The notes beneath the pieces are model-generated. The model was not told the origin of the DNA, searched no databases, and saw only the letters and a program-made list of their open reading frames with translations. This document shows positions 22,491 to 29,934 of a stretch of DNA of 36,838 nt, piece by piece. Origin of the DNA: Streptosporangium violaceochromogenes (GTDB lineage Bacteria; Actinomycetota; Actinomycetes; Streptosporangiales; Streptosporangiaceae). Numbering within the stretch: the stretch's first letter is position 1; the number at the start of each line of letters is the position of its first letter. A program made the position numbers and the translations under genes. Location of the stretch: assembly GCF_014654615.1 (NCBI RefSeq), contig NZ_BNBB01000041.1:1-36838 (forward strand), given 5' to 3'.

Positions 22491-23437
22491 CCCAATCCGA
22501 CCCGGGCGTTGAAGCATCCCTTGGTCAGTTCCCCGCCGAGCTCCACGAAGGAGACCGGCGACAACTCCACGATCCGGCCGCGCGGAGAGGTGCCGCACTC
22601 CAGGCATCGGTCACAGAACCGGCCCGCCAGGCAGCCGCATGCCACGATCGGCAGGGCCGAGGCCCGGCCGGCGCACACGTTGCGCACGGTGAGCGTCGAC
22701 CCCAGCGCCAGATAGGGCAATCCGGCGCAGGAGACCTCGGCGTCCTGGCAGCCGCTGTCGGAACGCTCCAACATGGGATAGGCCGCTCCCCGCTCGCCCC
22801 AGTCGAAGGTGTCCGACCAGGTGGCGGTGCCCGAGATCCGTGACTGCGTGCCGCTGTAGCCGGGGGGCGGTTCCGGTACGGCCGTCCACCGGTAGGGCGG
22901 CTGCGAGGTCGCGGGCAGGCGGGCGTGGGCCACGCCGTTCTCGCGGACCCCGATCGCGTCGAACAGGTATCCCGGCTCGAACTTCGGATGCCGGACCCGC
23001 AGCCGCCCCGAGGCGCCGTAGGGGATGACGATCGTGCGCCGTCCCCGATGGGGTCCGCAGTACAGTTCCATCGCGCGATCTTTCGAGTCGGTGCCGGCGG
23101 ACTGGATCACACCGGTGATCCGGGTGATGTCCGCCCAGATCCGGTCCACGACCCGGCCCGACCGCAGTGCCCTGATGATCACATGGGCGCCGATCGGGAG
23201 ATCGGCCGGGGCGACGTTCTCGCCCCGCCAGGCGGTCGCCCAGGGGGCGATGACGAGGCGCTCCTCCCTGCCCTCCGGCGTGTCGACCACGATCAGGTGC
23301 GGGCTGACGTCCAGGATCTCGCCGGTGATCGAACGCGGGGAGTCGCCCTCCTCGGAGATCGGCCCGGGTTCGGCGAGGGGGCGGCCAAGTGCGGCGGCGG
23401 CCAGAGCGCGGCGGCGGTCGGCGCTGCGATACGGCAT
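22487..23437 (-). CDS. Cys-rich protein with C-terminal double-psi barrel-like domain
   Basis: The product is 316 residues from ATG 23437 (MPYRSADRRRAL), which has GGGAG 5 bases upstream. Residues about 35-110 look like a small OB/KOW-type barrel (SITGEILDVSPHLIVVDTPE, IGAHVIIRALRSGRVVDRIW). The C-terminal part has LPYLALGSTLTVRNVCAGRA, a cluster CGCLAGRFCDRCLECG, then GRIVELSPVSFVELG and GCFNARV. That order matches RlpA/3D-type double-psi barrels (GT.l.v.n...GRiiDLs..aF..Lg.l..G...v), with added Cys pairs. No signal peptide is evident. It is coupled to a MauE-like gene, so disulfide handling is plausible. The domain reading is mine and unconfirmed. Confidence 0.5.
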   Translation of the reverse strand: MPYRSADRRRALAAAALGRPLAEPGPISEEGDSPRSITGEILDVSPHLIVVDTPEGREERLVIAPWATAWRGENVAPADLPIGAHVIIRALRSGRVVDRIWADITRITGVIQSAGTDSKDRAMELYCGPHRGRRTIVIPYGASGRLRVRHPKFEPGYLFDAIGVRENGVAHARLPATSQPPYRWTAVPEPPPGYSGTQSRISGTATWSDTFDWGERGAAYPMLERSDSGCQDAEVSCAGLPYLALGSTLTVRNVCAGRASALPIVACGCLAGRFCDRCLECGTSPRGRIVELSPVSFVELGGELTKGCFNARVGLG

Positions 23438-23741
23438 CGTCACTCCCATGTCTCCCTGAGTCTCCCCAGTCAGCGTCACACGGCTACCTGGGTCTCGCCG
23501 TTCGCTTCCTTAATAATCCCGGCAGGTGTCCGACCACGTATCAAAATTCCCATCCCCGATGGAACGCGTTGTCGTCCGCTTCGGGACAAACCTGCACCGA
23601 CCATGCTTTGGACTCCCGTTGCCGGACCGAGGCGGCCTTTGCCGTTGACAGGATGAAATATGGATTTCGGTTCGGCCGAATTCGGGGCCGCGGCTGCGAT
23701 TCTGGCCACGAGACGCACCTGACCACGGGTTGGTGATCGAG
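23438..23741. other. Divergent promoter region, barrel gene and sigma factor
   Basis: About 300 bases separate the two divergent genes. The sequence is AT-richer near 23510-23560. No repeated promoter element could be fixed by eye. Confidence 0.35.
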
Positions 23742-24275
23742 GTGACCGGCGGGAACCACGAGGAGTTCCGCGAGTACGTCGTTGCTCGCGGTCCCACGCT
23801 GCTGCGCGCCGCCCACCGGCTCACCGGGCATCCCAGCGACGCCGAGGACCTGCTCCAGGCCACCCTGTTCAAGACCTACCTGGCCTGGGACCGCATCGAG
23901 GACCGCGCGGCTCTGGACGCGTACGTGCGCCGGGCGATGGTCAACATCAACATCTCCTGGTGGCGCCGGCGGAGGCTGGAGGAGTATCCCGCGGAGGAGA
24001 TCCCCGAGCCGGCTCTCGCCGGAGCACACGGCCACCTGCCCGAGCAGGTGGAACGGGCACTCGAACGGCTGCCCGCCCGGATGCGGACCGCCGTCGTGCT
24101 GCGCTACTACGAGGACATGACCGAACCGGAGATCGCCAAGGCCCTGGGGATCAGCGTCGGCACGGTCAAGAGCACGGTCTCGCGGGCCATGGCCCGGCTC
24201 AGGGGCGATCTCACGGTCCCCGGGCAACGGCGGCCGGAGCCGCGGGCGCGGCCCGTTCTCACCCGGTCGACGTGA
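23742..24275 (+). CDS. SigE-family ECF sigma factor
   Basis: The product is 177 residues from GTG 23742; GTG 23733 or TTG 23730 in the same frame are alternatives, and none has a clear ribosome site. Region 2 includes LLRAAHRLTGHPSDAEDLLQ, with the typical DAEDLLQ. Region 4 includes LERLPARMRTAVVLRYYEDM, then EIAKALGISVGTVKSTVSRA, the DNA-binding helix-turn-helix. This is the actinobacterial SigE-family branch. No anti-sigma gene is adjacent. It diverges from the MauE/barrel operon, a plausible target. Its 3' end overlaps the convergent MarR gene by 17 bases. Confidence 0.85.
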   Translation: MTGGNHEEFREYVVARGPTLLRAAHRLTGHPSDAEDLLQATLFKTYLAWDRIEDRAALDAYVRRAMVNINISWWRRRRLEEYPAEEIPEPALAGAHGHLPEQVERALERLPARMRTAVVLRYYEDMTEPEIAKALGISVGTVKSTVSRAMARLRGDLTVPGQRRPEPRARPVLTRST

Positions 24276-24738
24276 GCTCGGCCCCCGCCGTCGCGCACGG
24301 CCGTACGGCGTCGCGGATGACCCTCAGCGCCTCCAGAAAGGCGCTGAGCTGCTCGGGGGAGAGCAGGCCGGTGAACCAGGTCTCGATGTCGGCCAGATGC
24401 CGGGGCAGCACGGCGTCGAGCCGGTCGGTTCCCGCCTCGGTGATGGCCGCGTAGGAGGCCCGGCGGTCGGTGGAGCAGGACTGCCGTACGACGAGCCCCT
24501 CGCGCTCCAGCCGGTCCACCACCCGGGTCACCCCGCTGGTGGACAGGTTGGTCTGCGCGGCCAGGTCGCTCATGCGCAGGCGCCGGCCGGGCGAGCGCGC
24601 CAGCCGTATCAGGGTCTCGAAGTCGATGTCGGAGAGCCCGGCCTCGGCGAAGGACAGGTGCGTCTTGGCCGAGAGGCCGCTGAACGCCTCGGCCAGCAGG
24701 CCCATCGCCGTAAGGCGCGAGTCGTCGAAGGAGATCAT
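24259..24738 (-). CDS. MarR-family transcriptional regulator
   Basis: The product is 159 residues with the MarR winged helix. The recognition region is RMSDLAAQTNLSTSGVTRVV and the wing is VVRQSCSTDRRASYAAITEA, including the DRR motif. Flanking helices form the dimer. The ATG at 24738 is preferred over the GTG at 24744. It diverges from a YceI gene across a 103-base gap full of short palindromes, so it probably represses itself and yceI. A similar MarR-YceI pair responds to oxidants or lipophilic compounds in other bacteria. No Cys sensor pair is visible apart from one Cys in the wing. Confidence 0.85.
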   Translation of the reverse strand: MISFDDSRLTAMGLLAEAFSGLSAKTHLSFAEAGLSDIDFETLIRLARSPGRRLRMSDLAAQTNLSTSGVTRVVDRLEREGLVVRQSCSTDRRASYAAITEAGTDRLDAVLPRHLADIETWFTGLLSPEQLSAFLEALRVIRDAVRPCATAGAELTSTG

Positions 24739-24756
24739 GGTCACACTGTAGCCGAC

Positions 24757-24809
24757 GATAGTTGACGAGAGGAATATTCCTCATGTAGAAATCTGTTGTA
24801 GCAACTATC
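24757..24809. promoter_or_regulatory. Clustered palindromes in the MarR-YceI intergenic region
   Basis: GATAGTTG (24757-24764) is repeated in inverted form as CAACTATC (24802-24809). Between them lies a perfect 14-base palindrome GAGGAATATTCCTC (24769-24782), and GTTG-TAG-CAAC occurs at 24795-24805. These fit one or two MarR operators covering both divergent promoters. Confidence 0.6.
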
Positions 24810-24841
24810 CGCATGGCAATCATCTCATCGGGAGTCAGCGC

Positions 24842-25402
24842 ATGACCACTCGGAACTGGGAGGGCCTTCGGCTTCCCGCCCCCGGCACCTTCGCCCTTGA
24901 CGTCGCCCACACCCAGATCGGCTTCGCCGTCAAGCACATGATGGTCAGCAAGGTCCGCGGCACCTTCGGCGAGTTCGCGGGAACCGTCACGGTCGCCGAG
25001 AATCCTCTTGAATCGTCCGCCGAGCTCTCGATCAAAACCGCGAGCATCGGCACCGGCTCCTCCGACCGCGACGCCCACCTGCGCAGCGACGACTTCCTCG
25101 CGGTGGAGAAGTTTCCGGAGATCACTTTCCGCGGCACCCGCGTGACCGGTCACTCCGGTGACGAGTTCACCGTTCTCGGCGACCTCACCATCCGTGACGT
25201 CACCCGGCAGGTCGAGCTCGTCGTCGAGTACGGCGGCGCCGGAACCAACCCGTGGGGGCAGGAGGTGTGGGGCTTCTCCATCACGACCGAGATCGACCGT
25301 GAGGAGTTCGGCCTGACCTGGAACCAGACCCTGGAGACGGGTGGCGTCCTCGTCGGCAAGAAGATCAAGATTGAGATCGAGGGCGAGGCCAACCCCGCCT
25401 GA
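24842..25402 (+). CDS. YceI-family protein
   Basis: The product is 186 residues without a signal peptide. It has the family start PAPGTFALDVAHTQIGFAVK, then HMMVSKVRGTFGEFAG, then SIGTGSSDRDAHLRSDDFLA, and KFPEITFRGTRV with GDLTIRDVTRQVEL. These form the lipocalin-like barrel that binds polyprenoid or other lipid chains. The C-terminal VGKKIKIEIEGEA closes the barrel. GGGAG lies 8 bases before the ATG. Divergent transcription from marR, with shared operators, suggests induction when the regulator is released. Confidence 0.85.
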   Translation: MTTRNWEGLRLPAPGTFALDVAHTQIGFAVKHMMVSKVRGTFGEFAGTVTVAENPLESSAELSIKTASIGTGSSDRDAHLRSDDFLAVEKFPEITFRGTRVTGHSGDEFTVLGDLTIRDVTRQVELVVEYGGAGTNPWGQEVWGFSITTEIDREEFGLTWNQTLETGGVLVGKKIKIEIEGEANPA

Positions 25403-25445
25403 GACTTTTTCCTTTCGGGGCTCCCTCCTCGCGGAGCCGACGCGT

Positions 25446-25478
25446 CCGAGGGACGAGATCCCTGGTCTCGTCCCTCGG
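25446..25478 (+). terminator. Strong hairpin downstream of yceI
   Basis: CCGAGGGACGAG (25446-25457) pairs perfectly with CTCGTCCCTCGG (25467-25478) over a 9-base loop. It lies 43 bases after the YceI stop. It is followed by AAAT rather than a U run. Confidence 0.65.
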
Positions 25479-25522
25479 AAATCCCCAGCCCTCCGCCGAA
25501 TCTGGCTGGGAAATCCCGTCTC

Positions 25523-25563
25523 TGTCCACAGATGTGCGAGAAGTTATCCACAGAGGTGGATAA
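25523..25563. promoter_or_regulatory. DnaA-box-like cluster
   Basis: TTATCCACA (25544-25552) is a perfect DnaA box. GTGGATAA (25556-25563) is its inverted partner lacking one base, and TGTCCACA (25523-25530) is a weaker third site. The inverted pair is separated by GAG. No dnaA, dnaN or other origin gene is nearby, so this is not the usual oriC context; a titration site or a remnant of an element's own control region is possible. Confidence 0.5.
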
Positions 25564-25655
25564 CTTCACCCGATTCATTCACCGCGACGCGCCCCCCAAC
25601 CGCTTTGCCGCCTCGCCGGATGGCCGGTACTCTGTGCTGAGCCACATGGCAACCA

Positions 25656-25745
25656 GGAGGCTTCGCCTAGTCAGGTCTATGGCGCCGCACTGCTAATGCG
25701 GTTTGGGTCTCAAGCCCATCCGGGGTTCAAATCCCCGAGCCTCCG
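25656..25745 (+). tRNA. tRNA-Ser(GCU)
   Basis: All parts are present: acceptor GGAGGCT/AGCCTCC, anticodon stem CCGCA/TGCGG with loop CTGCTAA (anticodon GCT), a long class II variable arm (TGGGTCTCAAGCCCA), T-arm CGGGG-TTCAAAT-CCCCG and discriminator G. CCA is not encoded. It reads AGC and AGU codons. A terminator follows, and an integrase remnant begins 85 bases later, so this tRNA has served as an integration site. Confidence 0.95.
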
Positions 25746-25752
25746 CAGCTCA

Positions 25753-25787
25753 AAGGCCCTCTCCCCGATCTTGGGAGAGGGCCTTTT
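25753..25787 (+). terminator. Terminator of tRNA-Ser(GCU)
   Basis: AAGGCCCTCTCCC pairs with GGGAGAGGGCCTT over a 7-base loop, followed by TT. It starts 8 bases after the tRNA. Confidence 0.85.
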
Positions 25788-25829
25788 CGATCTCCGAGAG
25801 CGCCGTAGTTGCATCTCTCGTTGCAACGC

Positions 25830-26330
25830 TCAAGGTCTTCCCCAGAGCGCCGAGGCCAGCCGCTCCCCGGCGTCACGCATCAACGGTGCGGACACATGCG
25901 CATAGCGCCCGGCCGTGGTGATTCGGGTGCGGCCGAGCACCTCCTGAACGACCCGGATGTTCACTCCCTGCTCGATGAGAAGCGTCGCGGCGACCGACCA
26001 GCGGGCGCCGTTCCGCCGGGTGCCGGCCACGTCGAGGATGCTGCGGGCCTCCTCGCGGGGCAGGGGTTCGATCTCGACCGCGCGGCTGACGGGGCGTCGA
26101 CGAGCGTCGCGACGTTTCGAGTGATCTTGCCGCGCCGTACGGCGATCGTCAGCGCCCGGGACAGGATCCGATGGATCTTCAGAACGGTGCTCGTGGAGAG
26201 GTTCCGTTCCAGCATCGCCGCGTAAACGGTGCCGGGATGTTCGGGAGCCAACCGGTTGGGTCGATGCCTGCCCAGCAGCGGGGTGATCCAGTGTCGCGCC
26301 TTGGACCGTACGGCCGGGTTCCCCTCCGCG
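25830..26330 (-). pseudogene. Deleted tyrosine-integrase remnant beside tRNA-Ser
   Basis: The C-terminal frame (25830 to about 26040) holds ATLLIEQGVNIRVVQEVLG and then TRITTAGRYAHVSAPLMRDA, with the likely nucleophilic Tyr. The His usually in VLGHTR is Arg. In another frame upstream lie STSTVLKIHRILSRALTIAV and RRGKITRNVATLVDAPSA, the core-binding domain, reaching HWITPLLGRHRPNRL near 26310. Between them most of the catalytic domain, including the first Arg and the HxxR box, is missing, and the frame shifts. The gene points toward the tRNA, as a site-specific integrase would. No intact element follows. Confidence 0.75.
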
Positions 26331-26342
26331 CTCCAGGCTGAG

Positions 26343-27338
26343 CTACGACGTGGACGGCAGCCGGCGCAGCGCCCGCATGGCGTCCCTCTCGATCCGTGAG
26401 AGATCGCGGAGGATGACGCCGGCCCGCTCCAGGTGCCCCGCGTCGCCGCTCTCTCCCGCCTTCGCGATCAAGGTGGACACGTCCGTCCACAGGACGGCGG
26501 CCTCGGCGTACAGCCTGTGGCCGGTGCGGAGGTCGCCGTCGTCGATCAGACGGGTGCACTCGTCGAGGAAGTCGCGGTAGAGGGCGCGGAACAGACCGCC
26601 GCCGGTGCCGCCCTTCTCCATGAGGAGGGCGGCCCGCGGCAGGTCCTGGCGTGGGTCGCCGGCGCGGAGGAACCATCGGGGCACCTGCCTGCCGGCTTTC
26701 TCGATGCCGCGGTGACCCAGGTTCGCGATGGGGGCGGCGAGGAAGGCGTCGGCGCAGTCTCTGATGGCGGGGATGATCCGGTCCTGCCAGGGGAGCGGGT
26801 GGGCCGGCAGGGTGATGGTGAAGGATCGGTTCCTGGCGGTCATGGGGCCGCGTTCGGTCCGCGCCCTGGCGAGGCCGGCCCTGCTGGTGCGCACCGCTCC
26901 TCCCTGCCGGCCGGTGTCCACGAGGTGGACGTCGTGCTCGTCGTAGCCGTACATGGCGACGACGTGACCGCCGAAGTGCACCTTGGAACGGAAGTAGTCC
27001 AGGTGGTAGGAGTCGAGCTGAAGGCCGACCGGCCGGCCGGCGTCGACGGGGGCGGCCACGTTCTCCCACGCCCTGCGCGGTGAGGCGGTCTCCTTGACCG
27101 TCAACGTCAGCCCCAGCCTGGCGGCCAGGTTCCTGGTGAGGTCGAAGGGCTTGACGCGGCCTCCGAGAAAGGGGAACGCCATGGCCTTGCCGTCCCAGTA
27201 GACGAAGGACAGACCCGACCCCAGCCCGAACAGCATGGGCTCGGACAGATCGAGTCCCTCATGCCGCAGCAGCACCCCCAGCGCGGTCGTCTCGCAGTGG
27301 TGCGTGCCGCGTGCCTCGATGCCCTTGACGATGGTCAT
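26343..27338 (-). CDS. BtrH-like protein (BtrH_N/DUF4872)
   Basis: The product is 331 residues. It opens MTIVKGIEARGTHHCETTAL, with Cys15 in the place of the papain-like nucleophile, then GLGSGLSFVYWDG. H125 in KVHFGGHVVAMYGYDEHD and D141 in HLVDT could complete a triad. The C-terminal half is helical (DUF4872-like). BtrH of butirosin synthesis moves an acyl chain from a carrier protein to an aminoglycoside; related proteins occur outside known clusters. The substrate here is unknown. The ATG at 27338 fits the domain start. It lies 207 bases after the HisRS-like gene on the same strand and may be functionally linked to it. Confidence 0.7.
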   Translation of the reverse strand: MTIVKGIEARGTHHCETTALGVLLRHEGLDLSEPMLFGLGSGLSFVYWDGKAMAFPFLGGRVKPFDLTRNLAARLGLTLTVKETASPRRAWENVAAPVDAGRPVGLQLDSYHLDYFRSKVHFGGHVVAMYGYDEHDVHLVDTGRQGGAVRTSRAGLARARTERGPMTARNRSFTITLPAHPLPWQDRIIPAIRDCADAFLAAPIANLGHRGIEKAGRQVPRWFLRAGDPRQDLPRAALLMEKGGTGGGLFRALYRDFLDECTRLIDDGDLRTGHRLYAEAAVLWTDVSTLIAKAGESGDAGHLERAGVILRDLSRIERDAMRALRRLPSTS

Positions 27339-27545
27339 ACGTCGTTCTCTCCATGTCGATGCGGCGAACGGTCACACCGCCCTGTCCCTTGACACCTTCG
27401 TGGTCGACCATTGAGGAGCATGACGCCTCCCACGGAGGGAGAGTCCAGCCGTACGGCAGGGCGGCGGCGGTTTCGGGGGGCGGGTTTGAACGGGTGGTCC
27501 GTTCTCAGGGTGGTCCGTTCTCAGGGAGGAAAGCGGGCCGTGCCG

Positions 27546-28568
27546 CTAGGCGCCGAGGCCGGGAGGCCGGAAGCGTTCGCAGAGGCGTTCGAGGCCCAGG
27601 CCGCTGACGATCAGGCGTTCCTTGGCGTTGCCGAGCAGGTCGGCGCTCCAGGTGACCGATCCGCCGTCGCAGAGGTTGAGGTCGTCTCCGTCCGGTGTGG
27701 TGGCGCGGATCTCGAAGCAGGCGCCGCCGTAGTAGCCGCCGCCGGCGCGGTCGTCGTCGAAGGCGAACACGACACCGGGATGGGCCGGTGCGAGCCGCTC
27801 CAGGACGTTCTCGCGCAGGGCCCGGCGGTGCCGTCCGGCGGTCAGGTCGGTGACGGACACGCGCACCGCCGCGATCCGGTGGCCGAGGCCGCGGGCGCCG
27901 CGCAGGATGTCGAGATGGGCGTCGATCTGCTCGGCCAGGGCGGACGTCTCGAAGGCGAACGCGCCCTCGTCGCGGCCGGCGGTGCACAGGCCCAGAAGCG
28001 CGAAGTGCGCCGCCATGCCCGGAGCGGCGAAGGCCTGAGCGCGCACCACCCGGTGAACGGCCGCCAGCCGGACCCGCTCACGTGAGCGCGGGTCGGCCCG
28101 CAGGAGGTTCCGGCGGCGCACCGCGCACTCCAGGGCCAGGGCGTTGGTGGCGTCCGCGACGACCTCGACGGTGCGGACGGTGGTGACCACCCTGTTCTGG
28201 TCCACGGTCGTCACCGCCGAGACGGTGCCCAGCGGGCACAGGGGCGACAGCGCCAGGCCGGTGAAGGCGCGCCGGCCCAGCCGCCTGTGCGCCAGGGACT
28301 CCAGGCGTGTCAGCGCACCGGCGTCCGGTGCCGACGGCCGGGTGAAGCGGCTGTGCTCGTAGGCGCGCAGCAGCCGCGCGGGCGTCACCGCGTCACCGCG
28401 GCGGCGGCAGACCTCCAGCAGCAGCGTCTGCAGATCGGCCGGCGACAGCCGTTCGGCGAGTACATCCAGCAGTTCGGGGACGGCACCCTCGCGCAGGATC
28501 CTGCCGAGCCATCGATCACGCGCCTGTGTCTCCGGCCGGTCCCGGTCTCGCCCCGATGGATCACTCAT
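27546..28568 (-). CDS. Possible HisRS/HisZ-like class II synthetase paralogue
   Basis: The product is 340 residues. The first 100 are helical. Residues 108-150 read LSPLCPLGTVSAVTTVDQNR and TVRTVEVVADATNALALECA. Residues 185-200 give AAHFALLGLCTAGRD, and 278-330 give GYYGGACFEI, then DGGSVTW and ERLIVSGLGLERL. The last block matches the YYTG..FE...GGRYD...GxGLERL order of HisRS and HisZ, although the usual motif 2 Arg-x-Glu is not obvious. It lacks a tRNA-binding C-terminal domain, so it may activate an amino acid for another carrier or be regulatory like HisZ. The ATG at 28568 is used; upstream sequence is not coding-like. I did not recognise it as a named family. Confidence 0.4.
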   Translation of the reverse strand: MSDPSGRDRDRPETQARDRWLGRILREGAVPELLDVLAERLSPADLQTLLLEVCRRRGDAVTPARLLRAYEHSRFTRPSAPDAGALTRLESLAHRRLGRRAFTGLALSPLCPLGTVSAVTTVDQNRVVTTVRTVEVVADATNALALECAVRRRNLLRADPRSRERVRLAAVHRVVRAQAFAAPGMAAHFALLGLCTAGRDEGAFAFETSALAEQIDAHLDILRGARGLGHRIAAVRVSVTDLTAGRHRRALRENVLERLAPAHPGVVFAFDDDRAGGGYYGGACFEIRATTPDGDDLNLCDGGSVTWSADLLGNAKERLIVSGLGLERLCERFRPPGLGA

Positions 28569-28825
28569 CGTCTCATCGTGGCGGACGCTCGAACGGCGCC
28601 GCACTGGGTTTACCGGTCGCCGCGCCGTTACGGCGCACCGCCGTCGTGCCGCATCCGTTCGCCGGTCGTCGTGTGAGGGCCCTGCCGCGCCGACGGGATC
28701 TCGGCCTTGGCGTTTCAGGCTGTCAGGGTGATCGAGCTGGGCTCGCGCGAGCGTACGCAACCGCCGCCTCCCCACATCGTGTGGGAGAGCTGACCGAACC
28801 GCGGCGGCGGGTGGTACGGCGCGGC
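28569..28825. other. Intergenic region between HisRS-like and pyrophosphatase-like genes
   Basis: There are 257 bases with no supported feature. The gap argues against a tight operon with the gene upstream. Confidence 0.3.
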
Positions 28826-29218
28826 TCAGGTGGGGCGGCGGATGAGCACGGCGGCCTGGGGTTGCGGCTCGTAGAAGCGCTCCACCAAGGCGATCTCGGC
28901 CGGAGAGCAGCGCCAGAGAAGCTTGACCTCCGCGTTCCGCTTGAACGGATCCACGGTGCAGGCGATGGCCGAGACGTCCTTCCCCGGCGTCCCGGATGTC
29001 CCCGGTTCCCGGGCGGACGAGCCGATCCACACGTCGATCCCCTCGCCGTCCCCGCCGCGAGTCCCGGAGAGAAATCCATAGTCGAGCGGATAGACGAAGC
29101 TCTTCACCGTGGGATGTGAGGAGCCGGCCGGACGATCGATCACGATGTCGGATTCGCTGACGAGGCGGTCGGCGTGCTCCCAGAAGGAGAGCCGGGCCCA
29201 GGCGTCGAGGTCGGGCAT
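28826..29218 (-). CDS. Inorganic pyrophosphatase-like protein
   Basis: The product is 130 residues, shorter than family I pyrophosphatases (about 165-175). It shares SHPTVKSFVYPLDYGFLSGT, then GGDGEGIDVWIGSS, and DPFKRNAEVKLLW. YPLDYGF and the following acidic loop align with the YP.DYGF...GED.DPLD.L active-site strip, but the DPLD Asp pair is changed to GEGID, so metal binding may be reduced. It may act on another phosphate ester or be regulatory. The ATG at 29218 lacks a strong ribosome site. It is first in the minus-strand run with the HisRS-like and BtrH-like genes. Confidence 0.65.
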   Translation of the reverse strand: MPDLDAWARLSFWEHADRLVSESDIVIDRPAGSSHPTVKSFVYPLDYGFLSGTRGGDGEGIDVWIGSSAREPGTSGTPGKDVSAIACTVDPFKRNAEVKLLWRCSPAEIALVERFYEPQPQAAVLIRRPT

Positions 29219-29395
29219 GGAGGGAAACCTAGCGAATCACCGGCTGTCATACCGGTGACCTCCCTGCCGGGGCCCGGGCCCCGGGTTCAGGGGTGGTCCG
29301 TCCGAAGGATCCGGCTTCTTGATCTCCCGGTGTCTTCGGAGCCGGGTGCGTCCCCGACCGTCGCCGTCATCCTTCCCGGAGGCGTGTGGCGTGTG

Positions 29396-29426
29396 GGACG
29401 GCCCCCGCGCGGGCGGGGGCCGGTCC
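29396..29426 (-). terminator. GC-rich hairpin after the small secreted protein
   Basis: GGACGGCCCCCGC and GCGGGGGCCGGTCC pair with a single bulged C and a 4-base loop. It lies just after the stop codon of the 29428-29781 gene. Confidence 0.65.
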
Positions 29427-29427
29427 G

Positions 29428-29781
29428 TTACTTGCAGCTGTGGAAGCCCGCGTTGTAGCCCTGGGTGAATCCGTCCTGGAAGGCGCCTGAACCGGTGTAC
29501 TGGAGGCTGTAGGGCTGCTTGCCCTTGCAGTCCGTCCTTCCGTCGGCGAATCCGGCGTTGTAGCCCTTGGTGCGCTGCTGCTGTTGCGACGTGCTCTTCG
29601 TCTTCTTTTTCTTCGGCTTGGCGATGGCCGTGGTCGTGATGTCGGCGCTCGCCCGCATGCCGGCGTCCGTCGTCCCTGCGGAACCCGGAGCGGCCAAGGC
29701 GGGTGAGGTCGTGATCGGCCCGAGTGCGAGGGCCGTGAGGAGCGCTGAACCGGTGAGCATCACACTTCGTTTCGTGCGCAT
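29428..29781 (-). CDS. Small secreted protein, function unknown
   Basis: The product is 117 residues. The signal peptide is MRTKRSVMLTGSALLTALAL with likely cleavage after SPALAA. A basic stretch PKKKKTK and a Gln run (STSQQQQ) follow. The C-terminal 50 residues contain two copies of a Y-N-A-G-F type motif (GYNAGFADGRTDCKG and GYNAGFHSCK), with two Cys. It is a short repeat protein that I cannot place. AAGGAG lies 8 bases before ATG 29781; an open extension to 29856 has no such site. Confidence 0.65.
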   Translation of the reverse strand: MRTKRSVMLTGSALLTALALGPITTSPALAAPGSAGTTDAGMRASADITTTAIAKPKKKKTKSTSQQQQRTKGYNAGFADGRTDCKGKQPYSLQYTGSGAFQDGFTQGYNAGFHSCK

Positions 29782-29934
29782 CCCTGTTCTCCTTCGTCTC
29801 CGTGCCGGGTCTTCCCCCGGCGGTCGTCGCCGCGGGGAATGTGCTCCGGCGCCCACTCGTCAGCATGGTTGGCCCTGTGTCACCCTTCCGTGATGTCGGC
29901 GTGACGATGACGTCACAGGTATGTCGCCATGGAG

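Noticed and set aside
25523..25563. Chromosomal origin of replication
   Set aside because: There are only three boxes, with no dnaA, dnaN or AT-rich unwinding region, and a tRNA follows.
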